This document shows, piece after piece, positions 20,043 through 31,384 of a DNA stretch of 64,000 nucleotides. The stretch is from Lyophyllum atratum (Eukaryota > Basidiomycota > Agaricomycetes > Agaricales > Lyophyllaceae). Where the stretch lies: positions 1 to 64,000 of the forward strand of contig JACGCN010000023.1 in assembly GCA_014905825.1 (NCBI GenBank). Direction: 5' to 3'. Made by a program: the position numbers and the translations under genes. Each line of letters starts with the position of its first letter. The stretch's first letter is position 1. The notes beneath the pieces were generated by a model. It saw only the letters and a program-made list of their open reading frames with translations. It was not told where the DNA came from and searched no databases.

Positions 20043-22669
20043 TCATAACACAACACCGTTGCGGAACTCGATAGCCTTGGTCCTCCATACATCTTTCATG
20101 GTCGCAAACATAATGCGACACTTATAGACGGAGAGGGACCTCAGGAAGAGCCCCGCACCCGGTCCTGCCTCGAGGTCGGTGACGACGTGCTGGTAGCGAC
20201 CTTGTTCATCTTTGAACACAGAGACGTCCATGCAGCAGAAGGTCCGCAGATTCGACCTCGGAACACCCTTTTTCCCGCTCCCGCTTCTCAATAACCCCGC
20301 GCAACATGGCGTACGCAAACTTCTCAAACTCTTCCAACCCTTGCTTGCCTTGCCACACGTTGAGGCCAAAGTTGTTGAGGCCAAAATTTGCGAGGTCGCC
20401 CCTGGTTTCAGCAAAGTTTAGCTTCTCGCCCAAAGAAATATATGCAAATGCTCACTGCATGACTGAGAGCGGCGTCGGGAGCACGGAATCTATATAGATT
20501 CCGAAATCCACAGGCGCCAGGTTCAGGATGTGCACAATCTGACCGCCAACAAAAATCGCCCGCAGCTTTCCAAATACTTGAGGTGTGTCATGGAAGTTCA
20601 TCTTGACCGGCGGGTAAATGGGATTGTTCAAGATCTCTAGCCCTTTGTAGCGCTCATTGTTGAAGTCGGTTTCCACCTGCAAGGGCGGATACGGTAACCC
20701 CTGCTCCCTTGTAGTAACCTGGACGATTTCTTCCATGTCCGTCGCCTTGTTCCCGTACAGCAAGGACTCCAGCGGTTTCGGCCAAACCGCCACTAATCTC
20801 GCCACATGAAGCCACTTTTCGAACCACTTTTTGAAGGATTCTCTGTCCCATCCAAATGTCTGCGCTCTATCGGGACCCCTGAAAACAAGCCCAAAGTTCG
20901 AGCATCTATGGCAATGACTTGAACGCAAGACCCACAAGAAGTCATCACTGAACTCGATAGTGCAGATGATCAGGTCCGCCCTGTAGATCAGATCGCTGTC
21001 GACACCTTCCCTGACAACCTCGATAAACTCCTTGCAGCCCATCAAGGACACGTCAAATTCCGCAGGCCGCTGCATTAACTGTGCTGCAAACCAGGTCTAT
21101 ACAATATATCAGCGTCAGAACCCCCTCTCAGCAGCCAGGTGATTGGCGCCTTACCCACTCCTCGATATTGACATGTTTAACCCTAGCGAACTGTGGCACC
21201 TCGGGCTCCAGGTCTACCGATTCGGGGAAGTGCGTCTTCAACTTGTTGTAAACCTTACGAGGTAGGACATCTGTCATCCGATATGTCTTCCCTACCGTTT
21301 CCTCTACGGTTCTGCTCGAACGCACGATGTGCTCAACAAATGTGACCTTGATTGGTGCCTGGCCTGCAGAAAACGGAACTGGTTCCGGGAACAGCGGTGC
21401 CGGGGGGAGCTGTGCCAGGGGCTGCACCGCACGCTGGGGCAGAACGGTCGGTGCTGGGCTTAGCATGGTCAATTTCGCCGGCTCCGGCGCAGGGCTGGGA
21501 TATTGACTATGACCCTGCTCCGGGGCCGGCGTGTTCTGTGGGGTTTCCGACACATGACTGAGGCTGCGCACGGATCCCGGAGTCGGCTGGCGGGAGGGAA
21601 ACAATGGGTCCATCCAGCGTGCAGTCGTCCCACACGAACCGTCCTCCACCTCCTCCTCCTCCTTCTCTGCCGCTCCCTGTCCTGCGTCTTTCTCCTCCTC
21701 CTCCTCCTCCTCCTCCTCTTCCTCCTCCTCCTCCTCCTCCTCCTCCTCCTCTTCCTCTTCCTCCTCCTCCTCCTCCTCCTCCTCCTCCTCCTCCTCCTCC
21801 TCCTCATCCGGGTCGTCCTCTGCCACTCCCTGTCCCTCAGCTTCCTCCTCCTCCTCCTCCTCGTCCTCATCCGCGTCGTCCTCCTCCACTCCCTGTCCCT
21901 CGGCTTCCTCCTGCTCCTTCTCGTCCTCTGCCGCTCCCTGACCCGCGTCTTCCTCCTCCTCCTCCTCTGCCGCTCCCTGACCCGCGTCTTCCTCCTCCTC
22001 CTCCTCTGCCGCTCCCGGTTCCTCAGCTTCCTCCTGCTCCTTGTGCATGTCCAAATCAGCCCACTCGCCCTGTCCCTGATTTTCCATATCCTCATCCTCG
22101 TTGTCCGTGTCCTCTCCCTCCTCTTCTCCCGGCTTGTCCTCTTCCTTCTCCTCATCCTCTTCATCCTGCTCGTCCTCATCCTGCTCCAACCCTCCCCACT
22201 CGTCCGTGCCCTCCTCTTCTGTATCCTCATCGTCCTCCGCCTCCTCATCGTCCTCGTCCCACTCTCCAAAGCCCCGATCCTTGAACTGCCTGGCACGCTG
22301 CAAGTACAAATCCGGAACATCACCTTCATCACTTCGCCCAAGGAATCGCAGTGCAATGGCAAGTCCCCACCGCTTCCAATCCTCTGCCGTGAGTTGATCC
22401 CGGAGTTGCTCCGACCGAGGAAGGGTTTCCGGCGCAAGACCCAGGTGCGGAAATAAACGGCATTGCGCTGCATTGCATTTGGGATGCTGTTTCCGAGAAG
22501 CGGCATGCCTCTTCCAGATACTTCCCTTCTTGTGCCATACCGGCACCAGACCAACTAAGACGGCCTCGCCGCGGTACGTGTATTGCACCGACGCATACTG
22601 GATTCTAGCAGAACTGTCCAGTGCATGGACGCATGCATGCCCGCATTTGAAAAAGTTCTCGGCGCCCAT
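20043..22669 (-). CDS. Acidic-domain protein, unrecognised family, one frameshift
   Basis: Three exons: 22669-21155, 21078-20456 and 20401-20043, about 831 residues if one indel is discounted. The N-terminal 110 residues have CGHAC and QHPKCNAAQC motifs and YTYRGEAVLVGLVPVWHK. A long Asp/Glu-rich tract follows, including nearly pure Glu over about 21690-21805. The C-terminal half appears folded (CKEFIEVVREGVDSD, HCHRCSNFGLVFRGPD, CCMDVSVFKDEQGRYQHVV). The frame breaks at five T (20269-20273 on the plus strand). Removing one base gives a continuous frame to the stop and correct intron phase. A truncated copy of the 5' end lies at 17720-18029. Function is unknown. A transposon-linked origin is possible because part of the gene is duplicated among repeats. 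Confidence 0.6.
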
Positions 22670-22879
22670 GAGGATGTTGAATGAATGTGAGTTGAGCGGT
22701 GGATATGGTTGAGATGAAGAAAGACGATCCTTTTCATCAACGGCAATCTCTTATCAGTCTGATCAACGGATGCAGCCCTAACCCTAAGTCTCCCACCGTA
22801 GTCCACCGTAAGGAAGCGTAAGTGAGCGTCATCACCATTAATGAGCCATTTCTCCCTATTATTTCTGAGGATAACTTCA
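22670..22879. other. 5' flank, no gene seen
   Basis: This is the upstream region of the minus-strand gene. It contains the caccgtagtccaccgtaa motif. No gene is seen. Confidence 0.5.
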
Positions 22880-23830
22880 CTTCAACTTCGAAATTTACCT
22901 GGTATTGGTCTCCCACCTACTCTTGCATGTGCTCTCGCACCTGGTCTCAAACCTCCCCTCCTACCTAGTCTCGCATCTGCTCTCGCACTTGACATCGGAC
23001 CTGGTTTCGCACCTCCCCTTGTACCTCTTGCACCTGCTGTCGCACCTCCCCCATCCGTCGCACCTGGGTTGTCCATCCTGGGTTACCCGTCGCACCTGGT
23101 TCCACACCTCACCTTGTACCATTCGCACCTCCCGTCGCACCTCCCCTCATCCGGCGCACCTCCTCTCTCACCTGGTCTCGCACCTGGGTTATCCGTCGCA
23201 CCTGCTTTCGCACTTGGGTTTCCACTTTACACCTCAATTACGCTGAATGACGGTCCACATCACGTGACTTATTTACTTCCAAGAGCACGCAACTTTACCC
23301 CGTCGGCATTCACGCGAAAATCACTAGAAACACGACGTTTTGAGAGAAAGATGCAAAGAAAGATCACAATTATAAAACATTATGCCGAAGGATATGATGA
23401 CACACCCGGGGATTGAACCCGGGACCACCAGCTGAGTCGCAGACAAAGCCTGCGCGATAACCAAGTATACCATGTGTCCATGCCAAACCTGGTCTCGCAC
23501 CTGGTTTATACCGTTGCACCTGGCTTCGCACCTCCCCTTGTACCATTCGCACCTCCCCTCACCCGTCGCACCTCCTCTCGCACCTCCCCTCACCCGTCGC
23601 ACCTGGTTTATCCGTCGGACCTCCTAACAGCATCTGGTCTCGCACCTGGTTTATACCGTCGCACCTCCTCTCGCACCTGGTCTCGCACCTGGTTTATACT
23701 GTCGCACCTCCTCTCGCACCTGGTTTATCCGTCGCACCTGCTCTCGCACCTGGTTTCGCACCTCACCTGACAACTGGTTTTTACCGTCGCACCTGGTTTC
23801 GCACCTGGTTTATCCGTCGCACCTCCTCTC
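22880..23830. repeat. gtcgcacctgg minisatellite, first block
   Basis: A short unit of the type (g)tcgcacct(gg/cc) with insertions such as 'ggtttatccg' and 'ccttgtacc' repeats over about 900 bp. A non-repetitive insert with a tRNA-like copy lies at about 23220-23480. The open frames with HLVSHLGYPSHL-type sequence are products of the repeat, not genes. Confidence 0.9.
23399..23479 (-). tRNA. tRNA-like sequence, copy 1 (anticodon uncertain)
   Basis: The 81-nt sequence has a 7-bp acceptor stem (GGACACA with TGTGTC), an A-box-like TGGTATACTTGG, a CGCAG/CTGCG anticodon stem and a B-box-like GGTTCAATCC in a T arm closed by CCCGG. The anticodon loop (GCTTTGT) lacks the expected U33, and the variable region is long. 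It is either a tRNA pseudogene or the head of a tRNA-derived SINE. Confidence 0.5.
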
Positions 23831-23945
23831 GCACTAGCTAGGAGGTAGGCCTCAGGGGACCGGTCCGTCGCACCTGGTTTCGCACCTGGTTTATCCGTCG
23901 CACCTCCTCTCGCACTAGCTAGGAGGTAGGCCTCAGGGGACCGGT
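23831..23945. repeat. 65-bp tandem pair
   Basis: Two adjacent near-identical units contain 'gcactagctaggaggtagg' and 'cctcaggggaccgg'. They close the first minisatellite block. Confidence 0.8.
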
Positions 23946-24855
23946 GGCCTACGTCACGTGCGGACGAGTATGGAAATGGTGAACAAGTCGAGCTCAGCGA
24001 ACCTCGGTATCCGCATCATGAAAACCTCGGTAAGTGAGTACCGAGGTGCAACATTCCGCCGGTGCAGGCAGACTCGTAGAAATGCGCAAAATCAAGGTTG
24101 CAGTGCTCAGACCATACAGGGCCCACCCTCGCGCCGGCCATGCGCCTGATGAACTGTGGAATCATCTGCGACCTTCACCGAGGCCCGTATCACGCGAACA
24201 TGACCAAAGACCAGGTCCTCCGTGACGTGGAACACGCGAGGATATATGGAAGAAGTTGAGAAGAAAATTTGGGAGACCCATGCCATCCTCAACACGCATA
24301 TGGGGTTCCTCCCAAGAAAGAGGTTGACGAGCCGACTGATGAAGAGGTAAGCGACAATCCGAGGCTCAGCCTCTAGCTCGGTAACGAAAAAATACTTGTA
24401 CATAATAAATTTGCTGTTTTGTGAATTTCTTGAAGTCGTCTTGTCAATATCTGGTGTGAAAATAAGTCAAGGAAAAACAAAAGGAATCAAGAAAATGTAA
24501 GAACGGCGACAGGCTCAGATCCCTTCATTGCCAGAAAACCCCTTGGAGTTGCGCAATTTGAAAAGGCAACTTCGAAAGTGAAATGGGAAGTTGGGTTAGA
24601 AATAAAATAGTGAAGGGAAACCCTTAATCAGAATCAGAGTCGGAATCGGCCTCGGGACCAATTTCCGGTAGGTCGTCGTTGTCAAGTACGTCGGTTTCTT
24701 CCATATCTCAAAGTCAGTGAGTGTTGATGTCGATGGCATTTTCGGGAAGGAGATGGAACGGGGAAAAAAGTAAGGAATCAGTCGGAATGCCGCCGCCACA
24801 GGTCGATGTTGTTTCGGGAAAGGACAATAAGGGTTCCAACATACCGAGGTTGCAT
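23946..24855. other. Unique stretch between minisatellite blocks
   Basis: No gene is supported. Short open frames occur around 23958-24225. A small minus-strand frame at 24702-24625 encodes an acidic peptide ending in EADSDSDSD that could be a lone terminal exon, but no upstream exons were found. Confidence 0.4.
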
Positions 24856-26580
24856 GGTTTTTCACCTCGCACCTCCCGTTGCACCTGGTCTCGCACCTGG
24901 TCTCGTACCATTCGCACCTCCTGTCGCACCTCCCCTCATCCGTCGCACCTCCTCTGACACCTGCTTTATACCGTTACACCTCCCGTTGCACCTGCCCTTG
25001 TACCTCTCGCACCTGCTGTCGCACCTCCCCCACACCTGGGTTATCCGTCGCACCTGGTCACCCACCTGGTTTATACCGTCGCACCTGGCTTCGCACCTCC
25101 CCTTAACCCTTTCGCACCTGGTTTATATGTCGCACCTCCCGTCGCACCTCCCGTCGCACCTCCCGTCGCACCTGGGTTATCCGTCGCACCTGGTTTCGCA
25201 CCTGGGTTTCCACTTTTTCCACTTTACACCTCAATTACGGTGAATGACGGTCCACGTCACGTGACTTATTTACTTCCAGGAGCACGCAACTTTACCCCGT
25301 CAGCATTCACGCGAAAATCACTAGAAACACAACATTTTGAGAGAAAGGTGCAAAGAAAGATGGCAATAAGAAAATCTTGCCACTAGTGGTGATTGACACA
25401 CCCGGGCATTGAACCCGGGACCGCCAGCTGAGTCGCAGACAAAGCGTGCGTGATAACCAAGTATACCATGTGTCCATGCCAAACCTGGTCTCGCACCTGG
25501 TTTATACCGTTGCACCTGGCTTCGCACCTCCCCTTGTACCATTCGCACCTCCCCTCACCCGTCGCACCTCCTCTCGCACCTCCCCTCACCCGTCGCACCT
25601 GGTTTATCCGTCGGACCTCCTAACAGCATCTGGTCTCGCACCTGGTTTATACCGTCGCACCTCCTCTCGCACCTGGTCTCGCACCTGGTTTATACTGTCG
25701 CACCTCCTCTCGCACCTGCTCTCGCACCTGGCTTCTCCGTCGCACCTCCTCTCGCACCTGGTCTCGCACCTGGTTTATACTGTCGCACCTCCTCTCGCAC
25801 CTGGTTTATCCGTCGCACCTGGTTTATATGTCGCACCTCCCGTCGCACCTGGTCTCGCACCTGGGTTATCCGTCGCACCTGGCTTCGCACCTCCCCTTGT
25901 ACGATTCGCACCTCCCGTCGCACCTGGTCTCGCACCTGGGTTATCCGTCGCACCTGGTTCCGCACCTGGTTTATACCATCGCACCTGGCTTCGCACCTCC
26001 CCTTGTACAATTCGCACCTCCCGTCGCACCTGGTCTCGCACCTGGGTTATCCGTCGCACCTGGTTCCGCACCTGGTTTATACCATCGCACCTGGCTTCGC
26101 ACCTCCCCTTGTACAATTCGCACCTCCCGTCGCACCTGGTCTCGCACCTGGGTTAACCGTCGCACCTGGTTCCGCACCTCCCCTTATACCATTCGCACCT
26201 CCCGTCGCACCTCCCTTCATCCGTCGCACCTCCTCTCGCACCTGGTCTCATCCGTCGCACCTGGTTTATATGTCGCACCTCCCGTCGCACCTGGTCTCGC
26301 ACCTGGGTTATCCGTCGCACCTGGCTCCGCACCTCCCCTTGTACGATTCGCACCTCCCGTGGCACCTCCCCTCATCCGTCGCACCTCCTCTCGCACCTGG
26401 TCTCATCCGTCGCACCTGGGTTATCCGTCGCACCTGGTTCCGCACCTGCCCTTGTACCATTCCCACCTCCTGTCGCACCTCCCCGCATCCGTCGCACCTG
26501 GCCTCGCACCTGTTTTTGCACCTGGGTTATCCGTCGCACCTGGTTTCGCACCTGGGTTTCCACTTTTCACCTCAATTACG
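24856..26580. repeat. gtcgcacctgg minisatellite, second block
   Basis: The same unit family as at 22880-23830 continues over about 1.7 kb. The insert at 25210-25480 repeats that at 23220-23480, including the tRNA-like copy. A third partial insert copy ('cacgtgacttatttacttcc') is at about 26625, so blocks of roughly 1.5-2 kb have been duplicated. Confidence 0.9.
25395..25475 (-). tRNA. tRNA-like sequence, copy 2 (anticodon uncertain)
   Basis: This has the same 81-nt length and arms as copy 1, with a few substitutions (B-box region GGTTCAATGCC; anticodon stem CGCAC/CTGCG with one mismatch). The loss of stem pairing favours a pseudogene or SINE. Confidence 0.45.
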
Positions 26581-26676
26581 GTGAAGGACGGTTCACACCA
26601 AGCATTACGGTAAATGACGGTCCACGTCACGTGACTTATTTACTTCCAGGAGCACGCAACTTTACCCTCCTTTTTC

Positions 26677-26806
26677 TCCACAACCGGACCGCCGATTTCT
26701 TAGCTTTTTTAAAGGTTCATTGGTACATATATAACCTCTCGTTTGGACCCCTAACATCCCCAAAATTTTGATATTTGTATATAAGAGTACTCTTATACAG
26801 GACGGT
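26677..26806. repeat. Dispersed ~130-bp repeat, copy 1
   Basis: This resembles 48327-48455. Both begin with ccacaac(c/g)(g/c)gaccgcc and a ttagct run, contain a 'tatatataa' block and end in actcttatacag. Copy 1 overlaps the last codons of the ParB-like gene. Confidence 0.7.
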
Positions 26807-28169
26807 ATAATCCTGTCCGAGCATCCTGGGTGCAGTCCCAAACTGCTCCTGAGCGATAGCATCGATTTTGGAAAGCAATGATGCAGGGACCCGGTGGTCA
26901 TCTAGATCTTCCCCCAACTCAAAGGCTCCCGCAACGGATTGTATTCTTTGCTGGACCGCCTTGTATTCTGGCGAGGCCTGAGGTGATTCCCAAGTTTTAT
27001 TCCAGGCTTCGATAGTGGCCATGACTTCTGCTATAGTAGGGAAAGGACTGGCGCTGAAGAGCCTAATTAACCGCCTGATTCCGCGAGAAATTGTAAACGC
27101 AAGGATCTACAAGGAAAAATGTATATTTATACAAGAATTATCTCTTTTTTTGGGCTGCTTACCGCTCCATGAACACCAAGGAATGCGCTAGATAACCAGT
27201 GAATGTTGAATATATCGCTCTGTCGATAGTACGACCCAGCCCTTATCATCTCAATGAGCATTGGACGCGCGTGTTTGCTCCGTAGCAGGGACGATGACTT
27301 CGGGTTTCGCGTGCCCTCTATGGCCACGAGGCAGGCCTTTTCCTGGTCCTGACCCAGTTGCGCGGATCGAATATTGCGAAGGCTAAGTGCCAGTCGATCC
27401 TCCTCAGTTTCGTTGTAGTCGTGTGTTGCCTGGTTCCGAGAGAGATGGCTGCAGAGCCGTTGCGATGCCTTCCCTGGATTCAGTTTCAGTGTCATCATAC
27501 CATGAATATATATACTTACATGAAACACTCACCTTTGTCATAGAAAACAAAAGCCCAGGTTTTGTACTCCTCCAATGTGGCCTTCAAGACTCGGATGTCC
27601 TCCTCCTTTGCAGCAATCTCCTCCTGCCCAAGTTTCTTCGGAACCTTCAGATCCTTGGCCAGTCGTTGATCCTTGGTTTGTAAATCGTTCTCGAAGCTTT
27701 CGAGATACACAAGTGCCGCTGCAAAGCGGTGCTGGCCACTCAGGGCCAGGATAGAAGCCTTCTGGTAGTCGGGCTTCAGCGTTATCGTGGGCAATGTCTC
27801 GTTGAGGGCGGGATTTTTGAGGAAATTTTGGTTCTCAAACCACAAAGGATCGACCAATACTGGTATCGCGCTGGTCAACTGCCTGTGGTTGTATCCCTCA
27901 TGGGTGAAACTGAGGACCATCTTTTCGACATCCTTGGTGCGGAGTTTCCTGTCGTTGAACTTGCCAAACTGGAGGCGGACCGCAGGATGGTCCTGGGACT
28001 TTTTGAGAGCGAGCATTCCGTACCCTAGCAGGGCAGAAGCCTCCTCTGTTCTTAGTTCTTGCTCACGATCCATTTGAAGCTTGATACTTGCTGCACCATT
28101 CTCCACGGGGCATTAGTTGCAGAGTGCTCGTTGAAATTGAGTACTCACTTTTTCAATAGTCCCGAACAT
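26717..28169 (-). CDS. ParB/Srx-like domain protein
   Basis: Four exons splice cleanly: 28169-28149, 28100-27533, 27473-27163, 27106-26717, about 429 residues. The first exon encodes only seven residues. Residues about 45-125 resemble the ParB/sulfiredoxin-like N-terminal fold: a helix (LRTKDVEKMVLSFTHEG), a strand (AIPVLVD), then LALSGQHRFAAALVY, in which GQHRFAAA corresponds to the GERRxRA box. In bacteria that box binds CTP or nucleotide. Here the activity is unknown. The C-terminal half is helical and unassigned. Its 3' end overlaps a dispersed repeat whose other copy sits just beyond the second TET/JBP gene. The domain call is by motif only. Confidence 0.6.
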
Positions 28170-28465
28170 TTGTGAAGTATGCCTGCTCGTGGCGGTAGGG
28201 AATAGACCAGTATGGATGCAATCAGATCATGGGTGATTGGATTTTGTCATTCAATCAGTGGGGTGATTCCGCCATGCACACGAACAATCACTACGGAAAG
28301 TATGTCCTCTACTAATTAGTCCGTAGTAGGCCAAGTTGAGCGTACTTAAGCATCCAAAGTAAGATTTTCTTCGAAGATGAAGGAAAAATTCAGCGGATTC
28401 ACATATATTGTGTACCATTCTCAAATCTTGGGTCCGGGGTAGTCTCATGCTCCGAAGCAAGTGTG
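28170..28465. other. 5' flank of ParB-like gene
   Basis: AT-rich spacer. No gene or clear repeat is seen. Confidence 0.4.
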
Positions 28466-28950
28466 CGATACGTATCTTCAAATTTGTCGGAATTTAAAAT
28501 CACGTATGAAAACAGCCTATTACCGATTGATCCACACTCGCATCGAGACGCAAGTGTGGCCTGAGTGTGGCCCAGGGACGTGAATTGTGGAACACACGAG
28601 TCTCATTCTACATTCTTGCCACACTCACATCGAGACTCAAGTGTAGCAAGTAGTAAATATTATGCGCGGTGAATCCTCTTATGTACCGCGCACATATCTG
28701 CACAAGGTGAAAACCATGCGCGGTGACGCCTCTCATAAACCGCGCAGATAATAAGCTAGGATCATAGGTAACTGACACAGTAGCGCAAAATATTCCACAC
28801 TTGCTACTGGATGTAAGTGTGAATCAACTGCGCGGTGGATGACGGGCTCGACCGCGCGAAATATTCTGGATGTAAGTGTGATTCACCTGCGCGGCAGATG
28901 ACGGGCTCGACCGCGCGAAATATCCTAGATGTAAGTGTGATTCACCTGCT
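28466..28950. repeat. ~400-bp direct repeat, left copy
   Basis: This matches 29935-30310 almost base for base, beginning at catcttcaaatttgtcgg. It contains several hairpins: CCACACT/AGTGTGG around a 14-nt loop, and two TGCGCGGT/ACCGCGCA pairs. It ends with two units of the 59-bp array and carries one arm (28798-28826) of a 29-bp inverted repeat. Confidence 0.9.
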
Positions 28951-29444
28951 GTGCGGTAGATGCTGTCAAGAAGAAGATAGTCCCCAAGAAGCGTCGAGAT
29001 GGGGGCGATGTCTAACGGGAGGCATCTACGCCTGTTCTCCTTCGATCGGACCCCGTTTATGTAACGTATTAACCTTTCCCTGCCGTTTTCGCACATGTAG
29101 CCCACTCCCTGAGTATATATCTATTATGATCAGAACTCTTCTCACTCATGAGCGAAATCTCCTCAAGCACCAGAAAGCATGGCTGCCCCCGTTGACGATG
29201 GGAACATGAAGACCTGGTGAAGATGCGATTTCTGGGCGCTTCGCGATAGGACACGAGGCGACTAGTTACGAACATAACGTTATTATCATCTGTGATACGG
29301 CAGAAGGCCCCTTGATTTTATTGACACGTTGGCCACGTTGTCGCCTTAGCTGGCGTCCTTAAAACCTGGACCATAGAAATGCTCACATGTCTCAGCCCCT
29401 TGGGTATCTCAACCGATTTTAACTAGTTCATAACCATCCTCACT
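28951..29444. other. Spacer upstream of small gene
   Basis: No supported gene. It presumably holds the promoter of the small gene that follows. Confidence 0.4.
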
Positions 29445-29782
29445 ATGTCCGAATATCCCGTATGTAGCCCGACCCCTCCCTCTGCCTTTTTGTACTGAAA
29501 GTTGGATTCTTCTCAGGCTGATACCCGAGTCTACTTCTGGGCCTCCAACGGCCGAATCATCTATGGGAGCGTGGAGTACACGAGTCGCATGCCCGATGTG
29601 AGTATGTCATAGTATCATCTTGCTCATTCCTGATGTTGTTCTTTCAAGGGCACGATAATACTCAGAATAAAGACAGATGAAGGAGGAACAGTGTGCCTAC
29701 CGTGAGCCTACTATCATCGTGTTCCTTGTATGAACATTAATCACCTCATGGCAGGGCCGCCGGCATCACAAAGGTGACTTAG
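29445..29782 (+). CDS. 58-residue protein from four tiny exons
   Basis: Exons 29445-29459, 29517-29597, 29649-29701 and 29755-29782 join in frame across three introns of 57, 51 and 53 nt with GTATGT, GTGAGT and GTGAGC donors and CAG/AAG acceptors. The product starts MSEYPADTRVYFWASNG, continues with IIYGSVEYTSRMPDGTIILR and ends in CLPAAGITKVT. Alternating hydrophobic residues suggest a small all-beta fold. I do not recognise it. It is too short for ordinary ORF calling. It sits between two 400-bp direct repeats, so it may be cargo of that repeat system. Four consecutive in-frame junctions make chance unlikely, but expression is unproven. Confidence 0.6.
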
Positions 29783-29934
29783 TGCCAGTCGGACTGGGTA
29801 TAAATATTATAATACATTGTATTGGGCTTTCACTGCGGGTTCACAGCTAGTCAGGAGCTGTGAGTTCGTAGCCATCTTAGGTCCCCAGCGCCGAGGAACC
29901 TTTCAGGCCACCACAACTACGGCTCTTGATTCGT
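29783..29934. other. 3' flank of small gene
   Basis: Contains a 'tataaatattataataca' A/T tract and no gene. Confidence 0.4.
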
Positions 29935-30310
29935 GCATCTTCAAATTTGTCGGAATTTAAAATCACGTATGAAAACAGCCTATTACCGATTGATTCACAC
30001 TCGCGTCGAGACGCAAGTGTGGCCTGAGTGTGGCCCAGGGACGTGAATTGTGGAACACACGAGTCTCATTCTACATTCTTGCCACACTCACATCGAGACT
30101 CAAGTGTAGCAAGTAGTAAATATTATGCGCGGTGAATCCTCTCATGTATCGCGCACATATATGCACAAGGTGAAAACCATGCGCGGTGACGCCTCTCATA
30201 AACCGCGCAGATAATAAGCTAGGATCATAGGTAACTGACACAGTAGCGCAAAATATTCCACACTTGCTACTGGATGTAAGTGTGAATCAACTGCGCGGTG
30301 GATGACGGGC
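29935..30310. repeat. ~400-bp direct repeat, right copy
   Basis: Near-identical to 28466-28870. The few differences include catcgagacg against cgtcgagacg and tgtaccgcgc against tgtatcgcgc. It leads straight into the 59-bp array. Confidence 0.9.
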
Positions 30311-31243
30311 TCGACCGCGCGAGATATTCTGGATGTGAGTGTGAATCAACTGCGCGGTAGATGACGGGCTCCACCGCGCGAAATATTCTGGATGTGAGTG
30401 TGAATCAACTGCGCGGTAGATGACGGGCTCCACTGCGCGAGATATTCTGGAGGTAAGTGTGATTCAACTGCGCGGTAGATGACGGGCTCCACCGCGCGAA
30501 ATATTCTGGAGGTGAGTGTGAATCAACTGCGCGGTGGATGACGGGCTCGACCGCGCGAGATATTCTGGATGTGAGTGTGAATCAACTGCGCGGTAGATGA
30601 CGGGCTCGACCGCGCGAGATATTCTGGATGTGAGTGTGAATCAACTGCGCGGTAGATGACGGGCTCCACTGCGCGAGATATTCTGGAGGTAAGTGTGATT
30701 CAACTGCGCGGTAGATGACGGGCTCCACCGCGCGAAATATTCTGGAGGTGAGTGTGAATCAACTGCGCGGTGGATGACGGGCTCCACCGCGCGAAATATT
30801 CTGGATGTGAGTGTGAATCAACTGCGCGGTAGATGACGGGCTCCACCGCGCGAAATATTCTGGATGTGAGTGTGAATCAACTGCGCGGTAGATGACGGGC
30901 TCGACCGCGCGAAATATTCTGGATGTGAGTGTGAATCAACTGCGCGGTGGATGACGGGCTCGACCGCGCGAGATATTCTGGATGTGAGTGTGAATCAACT
31001 GCGCGGTAGATGACGGGCTCTGCGCGGTGGATGACGGGCTCGACCGCGCGAGATATTCTGGATGTGAGTGTGAATCAACTGCGCGGTAGATGACGGGCTC
31101 CACCGCGCGAAATATTCTGGAGGTGAGTGTGAATCAACTGCGCGGTAGATGACGGGCTCCACTGCGCGAGATATTCTGGAGGTAAGTGTGATTCAACTGC
31201 GCGGTAGATGACGGTGATTCACACTTACATCCAGTAGCAAGTG
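30261..31243. repeat. 59-bp tandem array bounded by perfect inverted repeats
   Basis: About 17 units of 59 bp contain gatgacgggctc, a GCGCGGT/ACCGCGC hairpin and a 'gaaatattctggatgtgag' block. One unit near 31020 is truncated. The array is closed by a perfect 29-bp inverted repeat: 30261-30289 is the reverse complement of 31215-31243, and the same arm occurs at 28798-28826. This is the architecture of a non-autonomous DNA transposon with subterminal repeats. Confidence 0.85.
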
Positions 31244-31384
31244 CGAAATAATCACAAATCCTAGCCCCAACCTAGGCCTAACCCCCACCCATTTACAAAA
31301 ACCTCTTATAATACACCACAACAATCCCTTTCCCCACGCCACACGCGTGACCGTCGTGACCTGATTTTGCTGATCTCAACCACG

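Noticed and set aside
21503..22456. Long Leu- or Pro-rich open frames on the plus strand
   Set aside because: They are antisense to the Glu-rich tract of the minus-strand gene.
22841..26613. Proteins with HLVSHLGYPSHL-type repeats
   Set aside because: Pure translations of the cgcacct minisatellite in several frames.
30261..31243. CRISPR-like look of the 59-bp array
   Set aside because: Units are contiguous and nearly identical with no variable spacers, and the genome is eukaryotic.
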